Source of the DNA: a virus
Length of the DNA: 22,040 nt
Virus record (IMG/VR): IMGVR_UViG_3300050118_000099
Span: 1 to 22,040 of that record
Strand: one strand, 5' to 3'
Shown here: positions 14,915 through 22,040 of the stretch, piece by piece
Numbering within the stretch: position 1 is the stretch's first letter
Layout: each line of letters begins with the position of its first letter
Notes under the pieces: model-generated
Database searches by the model: none
Told to the model about the DNA's origin: nothing
What the model saw: the letters and a program-made list of their open reading frames with translations, nothing else
Made by a program: the position numbers and the translations under genes

Positions 14915-16198
14915 ATGTCGAACATCATCGGCACCGCATCAACCACCCAGCAGCTGCAGCTTGAGGCCTTGAACGAGGTCATCAAGCTGCTCATCGAAAA
15001 GGAGGCCAAGCTCGACTCCCGCATCTCAGAGCGCGGCTCCATCACCCCGGTCTCGCTGCGCAGCTTTCGTCTGCGCTTCCAGACCGCGTTTCCCGGCAAC
15101 GTCGCCCTGTTCAACCTGGACGGCGGCATTCTGCCCGCCGGCAACTTCTCGCAGTGGGATCAGGGCACTCTGACTCCGCTGGCGACCGTCATCCCGGTTG
15201 AGTATTCGCGTTTGGTTGACATCATCGGCGAAGGCGGACCGAAGGTGGTCTCAGAAAATCCGGTCACTAAGACGCTGGCGGACGTGGCTGTCCAGATGGC
15301 GAAGAATCGGGACCAGTTCCTGCAGCAGGCGGGTGACGGCAAAATCGGCCAGGTAGATCCCACGTATACCGGCGGCGGCGCCAACCCGATTATCCTCGCC
15401 TCACAACCATGGGGCGCACGCCTGGTGTCGCAGGGGCAGCAGGTACAGGTGATGTCCAACACCTACACCCTGCGCGGCACCTGCTACATCACCAACGTCA
15501 ATAACAAGCTTGGCTCGGCCCAGTCCATTACCGTGGACGCGGTTCCTGCGGGCACCACCTCCGGCGACTTCATCATGGTTGCGGGCGTGGCGGCGACGAC
15601 CCCGGTGTTTCTCTACGGTATTCCGTATTTTCATAACACTTCGACCACGGGCACCTATCTCGGCATCAACCGGACGCAGAATTACGTGGTGGCGAACGGT
15701 GTGGCTGCCGGCGGCGCTCCGCTGTCGCTTCCCATGCTGCGCGCGGCACTTAGCCGTGTGGAGCAGTCGCTGGGCACCGATGCGCTCAAGTCGCAGGTAT
15801 GGCATGCGCATCCCTCCCAGATCCAGGCCTACGAGGAGATGGGCTTCGCCAAGCAGGAAATCCTGATGACCAACGGCAAGATGCCCGGCTTTGACGGACT
15901 CACCGCAAACGTAGGCCAGTTCACCATCGCCGGACGCGAGGTGATGCGGAACATCCACGCCGACCAGACACGCATCGACTTCATGGAGTTCGGTTCATGG
16001 CTCAAGGTCGTGTGGGGTAAGGCGCCGTTCTGGTTCAAGAACCGCAGCGGTCAGTGGGTGTTTCAGATCTATGATCCGGCGTCGGGTAACCCGACGGCGA
16101 ACGAGGGATGCTACTACGTGGATGCTCGGCAATACGCGGTTGATAACCCCCAGGCGATCAGCTCCGTTACCGGCCTGAAGGTGCCTGTCTACAACTAA
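14915..16198 (+). CDS. Major capsid protein
   Basis: This 427-aa protein follows the scaffold-like gene, has a clear AAGGA ribosome site and is followed by a strong terminator, as expected for the most abundant virion protein. It begins with a helical N-arm (QLQLEALNEVIKLLIEKEAK), then alternating beta/helix sequence with typical capsid phrases: VIPVEYSRLVDII, an Ala-rich spine-like helix near residues 120-145, VWHAHPSQIQAY and a C-terminal FVxG-like segment where residues GREVMRNIHAD lead into WLKVVWGKAPFWF. Length and order fit an HK97-fold shell protein, which is known for such phages but is not provable by eye. There is no sign of an N-terminal protease-processed domain. Confidence 0.85.
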   Translation: MSNIIGTASTTQQLQLEALNEVIKLLIEKEAKLDSRISERGSITPVSLRSFRLRFQTAFPGNVALFNLDGGILPAGNFSQWDQGTLTPLATVIPVEYSRLVDIIGEGGPKVVSENPVTKTLADVAVQMAKNRDQFLQQAGDGKIGQVDPTYTGGGANPIILASQPWGARLVSQGQQVQVMSNTYTLRGTCYITNVNNKLGSAQSITVDAVPAGTTSGDFIMVAGVAATTPVFLYGIPYFHNTSTTGTYLGINRTQNYVVANGVAAGGAPLSLPMLRAALSRVEQSLGTDALKSQVWHAHPSQIQAYEEMGFAKQEILMTNGKMPGFDGLTANVGQFTIAGREVMRNIHADQTRIDFMEFGSWLKVVWGKAPFWFKNRSGQWVFQIYDPASGNPTANEGCYYVDARQYAVDNPQAISSVTGLKVPVYN

Positions 16199-16221
16199 CC
16201 AGTAAGTAAGTGCACTTAGCG

Positions 16222-16255
16222 AAGGGCTGAGACAACTCTCTCAGCCCTTTGTTTT
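16222..16255 (+). terminator. Intrinsic terminator after the capsid gene
   Basis: A perfect 11-bp stem AAGGGCTGAGA / TCTCAGCCCTT with a 6-base loop (CAACTC) is followed by TGTTTTT. It lies 23 bases after the capsid stop. It would separate the portal-scaffold-capsid transcript from the genes downstream. Confidence 0.9.
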
Positions 16256-16286
16256 TAGATGGTTCGTCGAGTATCCCAAGACCTAG

Positions 16287-16354
16287 GGGTTGAGGTTTGT
16301 GGAATCCCACCCTATCTCCCAACAAATAACGCTGGGAGATAGGATGGGGCACCC
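16287..16354. repeat. Hairpin element, GTGGAATCCCAC type, copy 2
   Basis: GGGTTGAG and TGTGGAATCCCAC are followed by an 11-bp stem CCTATCTCCCA (16311-16321) / TGGGAGATAGG (16333-16343) and ATGGGGCACCC. Compared with 13079-13123 the flanking block is conserved while both stem arms changed together, pointing to a maintained RNA or DNA hairpin. It lies in the 378-bp gap between the capsid terminator and the glycosyltransferase gene. Confidence 0.6.
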
Positions 16355-16401
16355 GTAGTTCCTCTGTAGAGACAGCGCTACAGCATTCGGCCCTTGGTTT
16401 A

Positions 16402-16506
16402 TCAATGAAAGTGGATGTCCATTCCAAACGCACGACGTATCAAGGGTATAGCGAGCATTCCGAGCAAAAGGATGATCGCAGCAACGATCGCGAACCGTCT
16501 CAACAT
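16402..16506 (-). CDS. Possible 34-aa single-TM peptide on the minus strand
   Basis: On the minus strand, ATG at 16506 opens a 34-codon frame: LRRF, then a hydrophobic helix AIVAAIILLLGMLAIPLI, then RRAFGMDIHFH and stop. Positive residues on both sides of one TM helix are typical of genuine tiny membrane proteins. It is the only plausible minus-strand gene here and lies in a gap with no + strand gene. There is only a weak GATGGG upstream and no promoter was recognised. It could be a chance frame or the remnant of a host gene. Confidence 0.3.
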   Translation of the reverse strand: MLRRFAIVAAIILLLGMLAIPLIRRAFGMDIHFH

Positions 16507-16576
16507 GAACCCATCGTACCCAAAACCCACTTGTCTGCCACCTGCTGAAACAACAAACCTTTTGGAGACTCCTGCG

Positions 16577-17353
16577 ATGTCTTATGACAGCCCTTGCCCC
16601 GGTGGCACGGTTAACTTGCCCGACCCTGACTTCAAGATGGAAGCAGTGTTGGTATGTGACCGCTATTCCGACTTCCTACGCTGTACGCTGCCGGCCAACA
16701 AACATTTGTTCGACCGCATCGTGGTGGTCACCTCCGCGGAAGATCGCGATACGCAGCGCATTTGCGAGTTTCACCACGTCGAGTGCATCAAGACCGATGC
16801 GCTGAATTCGCGCTGGAACCGGTTCTGCAAGGGGGCGGGCATCAATGAGGGCCTAAGCCAGCTCGACCGGGATGCATGGGTGGTGCATCTTGACGCGGAT
16901 ATCTGGCTGCCACCGCAGACGCGCTTGTTGCTGCAGAATGCGAACCTCGACCCGGGCATGATCTATGGCATCGACCGGTTCTGCGTGAAGGGCTATGCAC
17001 AATGGGACAGCTTTCTGGAGATGCCTGCACTGCAGCATGAATGCGATGCCTACGTTCACCTGAACGCCTTTCCCCTGGGCACGCGAGTCACCAGCAAGGA
17101 CGGCGGGGGATATATTCCCATCGGGTTTTTTCAGATGTGGTGCCCGAAAGTCTCCGGTATTTGTGAATACCCGGTTGCGCACACCGACGCGGGACGCGGC
17201 GACATGGTGTTCGCCAAGACGTGGCCACGGGCAAAGCGCGGGTTAATCCCTGAGGTTGTGGGATACCACCTGGAGAGCACAGACGCGTCGATGTCAGCAA
17301 ACTGGTACGGCAGGAAGACGGCACCCTTCACACACAGTGGCGGCCCAGCATGA
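16577..17353 (+). CDS. GT-A-type glycosyltransferase candidate
   Basis: This 258-aa protein reads like a nucleotide-sugar-dependent GT-A enzyme. MEAVLVCDRYSDFLRCTLP and DRIVVVTS form the N-terminal Rossmann-like strands, and FCKGAGINEGL leads to WVVHLDADIWLP with a D-x-D metal-binding motif at D106-D108. A Trp/Tyr-rich second half follows with GIDRFCVKG and GRGDMVFAKTWPR. It could glycosylate phage virion proteins or modify the host surface; the acceptor is unknown. ATG 16577 is chosen for GGAG 10 bases upstream and because the conserved part begins there; an earlier frame start at 16415 reads through non-coding sequence. The stop overlaps the next ATG (ATGA), so it is co-translated with the next phage gene. 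Confidence 0.7.
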   Translation: MSYDSPCPGGTVNLPDPDFKMEAVLVCDRYSDFLRCTLPANKHLFDRIVVVTSAEDRDTQRICEFHHVECIKTDALNSRWNRFCKGAGINEGLSQLDRDAWVVHLDADIWLPPQTRLLLQNANLDPGMIYGIDRFCVKGYAQWDSFLEMPALQHECDAYVHLNAFPLGTRVTSKDGGGYIPIGFFQMWCPKVSGICEYPVAHTDAGRGDMVFAKTWPRAKRGLIPEVVGYHLESTDASMSANWYGRKTAPFTHSGGPA

Positions 17354-18057
17354 GCCATATCGTACCCAGCGCCACGCAGCGGTTTCTTACTAACTACGGC
17401 GGCAAGAATCCTTTCGGTAAGCCGCGATGGAGACTGCTCGTTGGCAGCGACCGGCTGGTAAAGGAGTCGGGCGTTTACCGGGATTGGGCTCCAGGGCTCT
17501 CTACGGCGGAGAAGGGCGGATTGAACTTTGAAGCCACCCCACATGCGCCGGGCTGTAACTTCTCGCGCCATGACAACCGTCCGATCCGCGTGGTCACCGA
17601 GATGCGCGAGGTGAGGAAGTATCCCCACGCTCCCGGGTGGGTGCTGGAGAAGTGGTTCCCTACCTCAAGTTATGGCACGCAGGCGGAGTGGTATTCGTAC
17701 AAGGCGGTCGACGGGTTTACTCCGATGCTGGGGCCGTATCCCGAATGTGGTGACTACGAGATGATCTTTGGACCGTGGCCCAAGGCGCCTACGACCGACA
17801 CGCTGCAGGGTTTGATTGCGCAGTATAGTGCGGGCATTAACAACCGCCGCGGAAGCGCAGCGTCCAGGGCACAAGAGTACTTACTGCGGTTCCAGTATGA
17901 AGAAGAACAGGCGGAGGCGAAACGGAAGATCGAGTATGACGCCATGATGCGCGACCATATCTCGCCCTTGCACAGCAGCAGCCTCGCCGCAAGCCGTTGG
18001 AGGCAGGACCTGGCCCGCCGCACGGGAAATGCTAACGAGCATATTGGGATTCTCTAG
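17350..18057 (+). CDS. Phage protein of unknown function (RWRLLVGSDRL...EKW type)
   Basis: This 235-aa protein has recurring aromatic and proline residues: RWRLLVGSDRLVKESG, VREVRKYPHAPG-like wording, WVLEKWFP, then a segment with GPYPECGDYEMIFGPW, and a helical charged C-terminal third (EEEQAEAKRKIEYDAMMRDH). The phrase pattern R-W-R-L-V...K-Y-P-H-x-P-G-x-W-x-L-E-K-W occurs in a broadly distributed phage protein of unknown role, usually close to capsid genes; this is memory, not a search. It overlaps the glycosyltransferase stop. A 235-bp gap with a palindromic element follows. A head-completion or virion accessory role is plausible. Confidence 0.7.
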   Translation: MSHIVPSATQRFLTNYGGKNPFGKPRWRLLVGSDRLVKESGVYRDWAPGLSTAEKGGLNFEATPHAPGCNFSRHDNRPIRVVTEMREVRKYPHAPGWVLEKWFPTSSYGTQAEWYSYKAVDGFTPMLGPYPECGDYEMIFGPWPKAPTTDTLQGLIAQYSAGINNRRGSAASRAQEYLLRFQYEEEQAEAKRKIEYDAMMRDHISPLHSSSLAASRWRQDLARRTGNANEHIGIL

Positions 18058-18126
18058 GACAGGGTCGTGGAATCCGTACGGCATGGTATGCGGGTTGAGT
18101 ACACCGCAGGTCCCGCCACTCCGCTA

Positions 18127-18233
18127 CCCCGGATTTCCTGTCGGACTTAGTGAGATTAGCAGACTTCCTGCGGCTTTCCTTGAAGAAAGCCGCACACGGG
18201 TCCATCTTTGGTGCCGTGCGGTAGGAAATCCGG
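18127..18233 (+). repeat. Palindromic intergenic element, copy 3
   Basis: CCCCGGATTTCCTG at the left end, an imperfect TAGGAAATCCGG at the right end, and the central hairpin GCGGCTTTCCTTGAAGAAAGCCGC. Similarity to copy 4 extends beyond the element: ACCGCAGG before it (18103) and CGCTCCGGTCGGGATGACA after it (18236-18254), so copies 3 and 4 share about 150 bp. It lies between the genes ending at 18057 and starting at 18293. Confidence 0.85.
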
Positions 18234-18292
18234 ACCGCTCCGGTCGGGATGACAATTCTTTACTTAACTAAGGCACTCAAGGAGCTTGATCG

Positions 18293-19249
18293 ATGGCAAC
18301 AGTTGTTATTACTCCAGAAATGCAGCGAGCTAATGCGGAGGCACTGCTGGGCAAGGATCCCGGCAAGTTCCGTGACCCCGGCCAGCGCTGGACCGTCCAA
18401 CGGTATGCCGAGATTCAGCGGCTGCTCAAACAGGCGGAAGCCGACAAGCCGGTCACCATCCTCAACCTGAATCCCTTTTCATTAAAGATCAATGGCGGTG
18501 TCTTTTTTCCAGAAGAGATTGCCCCTTGCCCTCCGGGCAAGCCTTACACCATCCACCTGATCCGGGAGACGCGTTGGGGCCATAAGGACCTGGGCTGCGA
18601 TGCGCAGAACATGATGCAGATGGAGCCGGTACCGGCGATTCCGCTGGTCCTGGCGGCCGAATATATTCGCGAATACGTGCAGCAGGACGGCGGTTTCGGC
18701 GGTGTGCTCTGCTACGTCGGAGATCACGACCCGGCCAGCTTCAAGAAAGGCGCGATGATCCGTGTTCCCGAGGTTGCCTACAACGAGCGGGGAGAGTTTT
18801 ATGTGGAGGTTCGCGAGCGCGACTTCCACGAGACGCTGGCGGCCATCCGGAAGAAGCGTAATTCGTCCATTCTGAACCGGCTGCAATCAGCCAATGCCTG
18901 GTACGAGAACGACTCGCAACGCATGAACGTGAACGACACCCATCGCGACATGGCGCGCCTGGCGGTCGAAGAAGGGCTGATTCCCGAATTGCCGCGCTGG
19001 GTCATGCAGGCCAACACGCTCACCGAAAAGCAGCCGGAGCCTTGCCCAAGTTGCGCGGCGACGCCCAAGGCGGGGGCCATTCTGTGCGTGAACTGCGGTC
19101 ACATCTTCAATGTGATTCAGGCCTACAAGAACACGCGAATCGCTTACGGCGCAGTGGAGATGGATCGCCTGACAGCGGAAGAGTGGAAGACGGTAAACCA
19201 GATCAAGGCGGAGCGAGATAAGGCGAAGGGCAAGGCAGGCGCATCGTGA
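18293..19249 (+). CDS. Phage protein with C-terminal zinc ribbon
   Basis: This 318-aa protein has an AAGGAG ribosome site 9-14 bases upstream. The N-terminal and central parts are mixed alpha/beta (VTILNLNPFSLKINGG, PYTIHLIRETRWGHKDLG, AMIRVPEVAYNERGEFYVEV) with no recognised domain. The C-terminal part carries a zinc-ribbon pattern: C251, C254, C265, C268 (CPSC-x10-CVNC). A charged Lys-rich tail follows. The stop overlaps the GTG of the next gene (GTGA), tying it to the head-tail genes. Its role is unknown; a structural or assembly protein is likely from position. The portal also has a double CxxC motif. Confidence 0.7.
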   Translation: MATVVITPEMQRANAEALLGKDPGKFRDPGQRWTVQRYAEIQRLLKQAEADKPVTILNLNPFSLKINGGVFFPEEIAPCPPGKPYTIHLIRETRWGHKDLGCDAQNMMQMEPVPAIPLVLAAEYIREYVQQDGGFGGVLCYVGDHDPASFKKGAMIRVPEVAYNERGEFYVEVRERDFHETLAAIRKKRNSSILNRLQSANAWYENDSQRMNVNDTHRDMARLAVEEGLIPELPRWVMQANTLTEKQPEPCPSCAATPKAGAILCVNCGHIFNVIQAYKNTRIAYGAVEMDRLTAEEWKTVNQIKAERDKAKGKAGAS

Positions 19250-19926
19250 GCTGGACTCTGGGCCAGGTAAAGGCGCGGGTGCGGAATCTGCTGGACGATC
19301 CCCAGGGATCGTATCTGACCGATGACTTCGTCGTGCCCTTGATTAGCGAGGTGTATGACGATGCCAACTCACAACTCGCGTCGACACAATCCTCGTGGGA
19401 CATCGCCGTGGTTGAGGTGCCTGGCATTCCTCCGGGTACCCCAAACCTGGGGCCCTATCAAACGGGCACCGGCCCCCTGGCCGCTCTCACCGACCAGCCG
19501 CTGCGCATCGATTGGAAGCCGGCGGGAGACGACCCTTCCTATTACCGGCTGGTGCCAAATTTCGAGGTCCTCCCCGACCTGCAGCCGCGCGAGGGCATGG
19601 CCGGATGGGAGTTCCGTAGCGAGGTGATCTGGCTTACGAATTCTTCCATCGCCGTCGACCTTCGCGTCCGGGGCGAATTTGGGCCGCAACCGCTGACCAG
19701 CGATGAGAGCGTGCTGATCTCGCATCCACGCATTGGCTACGTCGTCGCCTATGGCACGGCGGCGCTGATTGCCACGGTACGCGGCAACGATGCGTGGACA
19801 AGACAATACGAACAAAAAGCACAGGAAGGCATGGACGAAATCATGGAGCAACTCGTCCGCGCCGAGCAGGGCCAGGTGCGCCGGGCTGGGAGACAGACCC
19901 AGCGGCGCGGATCTTACGGGCAGTAG
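19246..19926 (+). CDS. Head-tail connector/adaptor-like protein
   Basis: This 226-aa protein starts with GTG overlapping the previous stop. The N-terminus (SWTLGQVKARVRNLLDDP, then DDFVVPLISEVYDDANSQLA) forms a helix pair like phage head-tail adaptors and tail-tube connectors of short-tailed phages, which bind beneath the portal. A beta-rich middle (SYYRLVPNFEVLPDLQPREG, a WLTNSSIAVDLRVRGEF region) follows, and the end is a helix with a basic tail rich in Arg/Gln. Order after capsid genes supports the call, but no signature motif was matched. A different virion accessory protein remains possible. Confidence 0.6.
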   Translation: MSWTLGQVKARVRNLLDDPQGSYLTDDFVVPLISEVYDDANSQLASTQSSWDIAVVEVPGIPPGTPNLGPYQTGTGPLAALTDQPLRIDWKPAGDDPSYYRLVPNFEVLPDLQPREGMAGWEFRSEVIWLTNSSIAVDLRVRGEFGPQPLTSDESVLISHPRIGYVVAYGTAALIATVRGNDAWTRQYEQKAQEGMDEIMEQLVRAEQGQVRRAGRQTQRRGSYGQ

Positions 19927-19954
19927 TTATCCCATTTCTTACTAAGGAGAAACC

Positions 19955-20320
19955 ATGGCAGTTTCAGGAGCAATCATCGATTACACAGGTGCGGCGGGGG
20001 AGCGTAACTTTACCGTCTTCATCCAGCTTACCTTTAGCGGCAGTTTCACCACCGGTGGAGATCCGCTCAACTTAGCGACACTGACCAACGCGAACGGCGT
20101 CGATGTAGAGGGCGTCTTCGAGCTTCCGCTGTCCTTGGCTCCGGCGGTTTACCTGGAGGATATCGGCGGGTATTATGTTCAACCCAAAGTCTCCGGCTCA
20201 ACCGTGAATGCATTTCTTATTAACGTGTATGCGCCCGGCGGATCGATCGTCTCCGGAGCTTACAACACGGCTGTCACGAGCGGGAACGTGATTCTCACCA
20301 TGCAGAAGCGGCGCGTCTAA
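19955..20320 (+). CDS. Small beta-rich virion-type protein, unknown function
   Basis: This 121-aa protein has a TAAGGAGA ribosome site 7-14 bases upstream. It is beta-rich with many Gly/Thr/Val/Ala residues (NFTVFIQLTFSGSFTTGG, VEGVFELPLSLAPAVYLED, NAFLINVYAPGGSIVSG) and ends in a basic KRRV. It lacks signal peptide, TM and cysteine. Position between the adaptor candidate and a long tail protein suggests a tail, decoration or spike-tip protein. No family was recognised. It is followed by a 199-bp gap containing copy 4 of the palindromic element. Confidence 0.7.
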   Translation: MAVSGAIIDYTGAAGERNFTVFIQLTFSGSFTTGGDPLNLATLTNANGVDVEGVFELPLSLAPAVYLEDIGGYYVQPKVSGSTVNAFLINVYAPGGSIVSGAYNTAVTSGNVILTMQKRRV

Positions 20321-20354
20321 AAACCGTGAAACCGCAGGTCCTTCCACTGCGCTA

Positions 20355-20464
20355 CCCCCGGATTTCCTGTCGGCCGCGGTGGGATCAGCGAACTTCATGC
20401 GGCTTTCCTCAAAGAAAGCCGCACACATGGCCGTTGTTGGCGCCGCGCAGTAGGAAATTCGGGG
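20355..20464 (+). repeat. Palindromic intergenic element, copy 4
   Basis: CCCCCGGATTTCCTG at the left end, TAGGAAATTCGGGG at the right end, and the central hairpin GCGGCTTTCCTCAAAGAAAGCCGC. It is flanked by the same ACCGCAGGTC (20331) and CGCTCCGGTCGGGATGACA (20467-20485) as copy 3. It lies 56 bases before the start of the next gene. Confidence 0.85.
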
Positions 20465-20519
20465 TTCGCTCCGGTCGGGATGACAAATTGGTTTGAGCAT
20501 TTGAGCGACAGGACACTCA

Positions 20520-22040
20520 ATGAACTTTGACGGCTTCATCCCGCACGAGTTCACTCGCTTTGGTGGGCTCGTAGACAATGACGATCCGACCGTGTTGCCT
20601 ATGGGCGTTGCGGCTGTCTGCAGGAACTGCAGATTTCAGCTCACGACCGTGGCCACGCGGTACGGCCTGCAGACGGTCATGCAAGGGCCAAACCAGGTCC
20701 CTATCTCTGGCCTCGCTTCTTTGATTTATACTCCGGAGAATCCTGGCGAGACACTCTTTCAGGTACCGATGGTCTTCGATACCGACGGCTATCTGCTGGT
20801 CGAAAGGCCGGCGGGCAGCGGAAAGCTGGTGCGCGTGCAGGGGCCGCTGGTGAGCCAGCCGGCCAACGCGCACGCGATCGTGACCGAGGCTTATAACCGG
20901 GCCCTCGTCGCGTACTCTGACCTGAAGACACCGTCGGCCCCGATCAACGTTTATGGGCTCAGCACGCAAGACCTGGACCCGTACGGCCAGAAACCTCTCG
21001 GCGCATCTTGGCTCCAGTCCACGGCATATGTAGTGGGCGAGTACGTGCAGCCGACTGCGGCGGGCGGCAATGGACACCTCTACCGATGCACCGTGGCGGG
21101 GACCACGTCCACTACGGAACCGGCGTGGCCGCTTACGGAAAACGCAACGGTTACGGATGGCGGCGTAACCTGGGAAGAGCTGACCCCGGTGTTGGTGAAC
21201 AGGCTGCCTGCGCCCAACTCGCCGCAGCCCAGCCGGGTCGCAAGCGGCGGAGCTTTCGCCGCGAGCCGCGATGTCTACCTGGAGATGACCTACGTCAACC
21301 CGCAGGGAGAGTCGATCGCCTCGGCTCCGGGCATCCTGGTCAACACCAACTTGAATGATGCCGCGGAGTTCACGGTCCCAGCCTTGTCCAGCCTGGCGGG
21401 GTGGATTCGCGGGCTGGCTGCGGCGTATCAGCCGGCAGCCGTCAACGTGTACGAGGCTGACGTTGCCACGGGAGCGGCAGCACCGTCTTCGGCGAGCTTT
21501 GCCGAGGTGGGAAATTTTGCGCTTGGGGCCACGGTCACGGTGACAACAACGGCCAGTGGGATTGCGCCGCCATCGTCGAACACAGCTCGGGTCACTCCGG
21601 GTGGATTGCAGCCCCCATCAACGCCTACTGTCGAACGCGCGTCGGGTTCGGGCAGCTTCCCTGCCGGTCGTGACGTCTACGTGATTGCCACCTTCACCAA
21701 TGCATCGGGAGAAACGCTGCCTTCCGTTGCCGGAACGCTGATCGACACCATCCTTGATGACGCAGTACAGGTTCCAATTTCCTCGACGCTGTACCAGATT
21801 ACGGGAGTGAATCTTTATGAGGCCGACGTTGCCACTGGAGCCGCCGCACCTGCTACCAACAGTTACGCGTTCGTGGGATCATTTCAGCCGCTTACAACCG
21901 CCACGATTATTGCGGCCGCGAGCGGGCCGGCTCCTCCAGTGGCCAACAGCTCAGGGGCTGCGGGCAATATTGCACCAGACGCGAGCCCGGGCCTTCGCTA
22001 TGCCAGCATCGCCTTCACCAACCGCAACGGAAACCTTAGC
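20520..22040 (+). CDS. Long modular phage tail/virion protein (partial, runs off window)
   Basis: ATG 20520 opens 507 codons without a stop to the window edge. Residues 1-130 (FTRFGGLVDNDDPTVLPMG, then RNCRF and TRYGLQ) resemble the start of a phage tail protein in which an F-G-G-L phrase is followed by a P-x-G and Arg-rich turn; the role is not certain. Residues about 163-222 form a sugar-binding-like module (STAYVVGEYVQP, GHLYRCTVAGTT, EPAWP, DGGVTWEEL) common in phage fibres. From about 240 an Ig-like module of about 110-125 residues repeats: copy 1 (240-360) and copy 2 (372-478) share DVY, G-E-S/T, and an N-x-YEADVATGAAAP block, and copy 3 begins near 489. The start has only a weak AGGAC site. 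Confidence 0.8.
   Translation, partial: MNFDGFIPHEFTRFGGLVDNDDPTVLPMGVAAVCRNCRFQLTTVATRYGLQTVMQGPNQVPISGLASLIYTPENPGETLFQVPMVFDTDGYLLVERPAGSGKLVRVQGPLVSQPANAHAIVTEAYNRALVAYSDLKTPSAPINVYGLSTQDLDPYGQKPLGASWLQSTAYVVGEYVQPTAAGGNGHLYRCTVAGTTSTTEPAWPLTENATVTDGGVTWEELTPVLVNRLPAPNSPQPSRVASGGAFAASRDVYLEMTYVNPQGESIASAPGILVNTNLNDAAEFTVPALSSLAGWIRGLAAAYQPAAVNVYEADVATGAAAPSSASFAEVGNFALGATVTVTTTASGIAPPSSNTARVTPGGLQPPSTPTVERASGSGSFPAGRDVYVIATFTNASGETLPSVAGTLIDTILDDAVQVPISSTLYQITGVNLYEADVATGAAAPATNSYAFVGSFQPLTTATIIAAASGPAPPVANSSGAAGNIAPDASPGLRYASIAFTNRNGNLS

Noticed and set aside
16415-16576. Upstream start for the glycosyltransferase gene
   Set aside because: The added residues look non-coding, and ATG 16577 has a GGAG site and starts the protein-like part.
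1-22040. Diversity-generating retroelement acting on the spike genes
   Set aside because: No reverse transcriptase frame and no template/variable repeat pair with adenine-specific changes was seen.
1-22040. tRNA or rRNA genes and attachment sites
   Set aside because: No cloverleaf-like or rRNA-like sequence was noticed, and neither prophage end lies in the window.

Overview
The window reads as the structural and lysis region of a tailed phage or prophage. Every confident gene is on the + strand, GC is fairly high, and genes are packed with stop/start overlaps. Recognisable landmarks are a GH108-type endolysin, two large beta-helix (tail-spike-like) proteins, a large portal protein, a scaffold-like protein, a major capsid protein with an intrinsic terminator behind it, and a head-tail adaptor candidate. 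No tape-measure, sheath, terminase, integrase or host gene is visible, so a short-tailed (podovirus-like) particle is the simplest inference. The gene style and the host-like palindromic intergenic repeats resemble Acidobacteriota (Terriglobales) genomes; this is an impression from memory and was not tested by search.

Layout. 1-2338: a virion or surface protein with a LamG-like domain and two BIG2-like repeats, split by a 114-bp palindromic element; then a coiled-coil/membrane protein, the endolysin, and a 32-codon remnant of a secreted protein. 2326-5096: a signal-peptide-bearing beta-helix protein broken by a -1 shift at a G6 run. 5116-6708: small genes (holin-like, lipoprotein, basic peptide, two unknowns). 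6725-9852: an intact paralogue of the beta-helix protein (888 aa), overlapped by a secreted stand-alone copy of its C-terminal domain. 9872-16198: small charged protein, portal, repeat-filled gap, scaffold-like protein, major capsid protein, terminator. 16199-18057: repeat-bearing gap, a GT-A glycosyltransferase candidate and an unknown phage protein. 18293-22040: zinc-ribbon protein, adaptor candidate, small beta-rich protein, and a long modular protein running off the window end.

The two gene-free stretches over 300 bp are 12830-13295 (terminator-like hairpin, two opposed palindromic elements, a second hairpin element) and 16199-16576 (capsid terminator, a second copy of the hairpin element, a possible minus-strand single-TM peptide).

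Most interesting are the repeats and cassette remodelling. Four ~107-bp palindromic elements sit between late genes. A 114-bp element with a related core hairpin interrupts the first gene so exactly that removing it rejoins the reading frame. The secreted beta-helix/C-terminal-domain cassette occurs in two versions joined by the same unusual start-inside-stop overlap, one of them shortened by an internal deletion.
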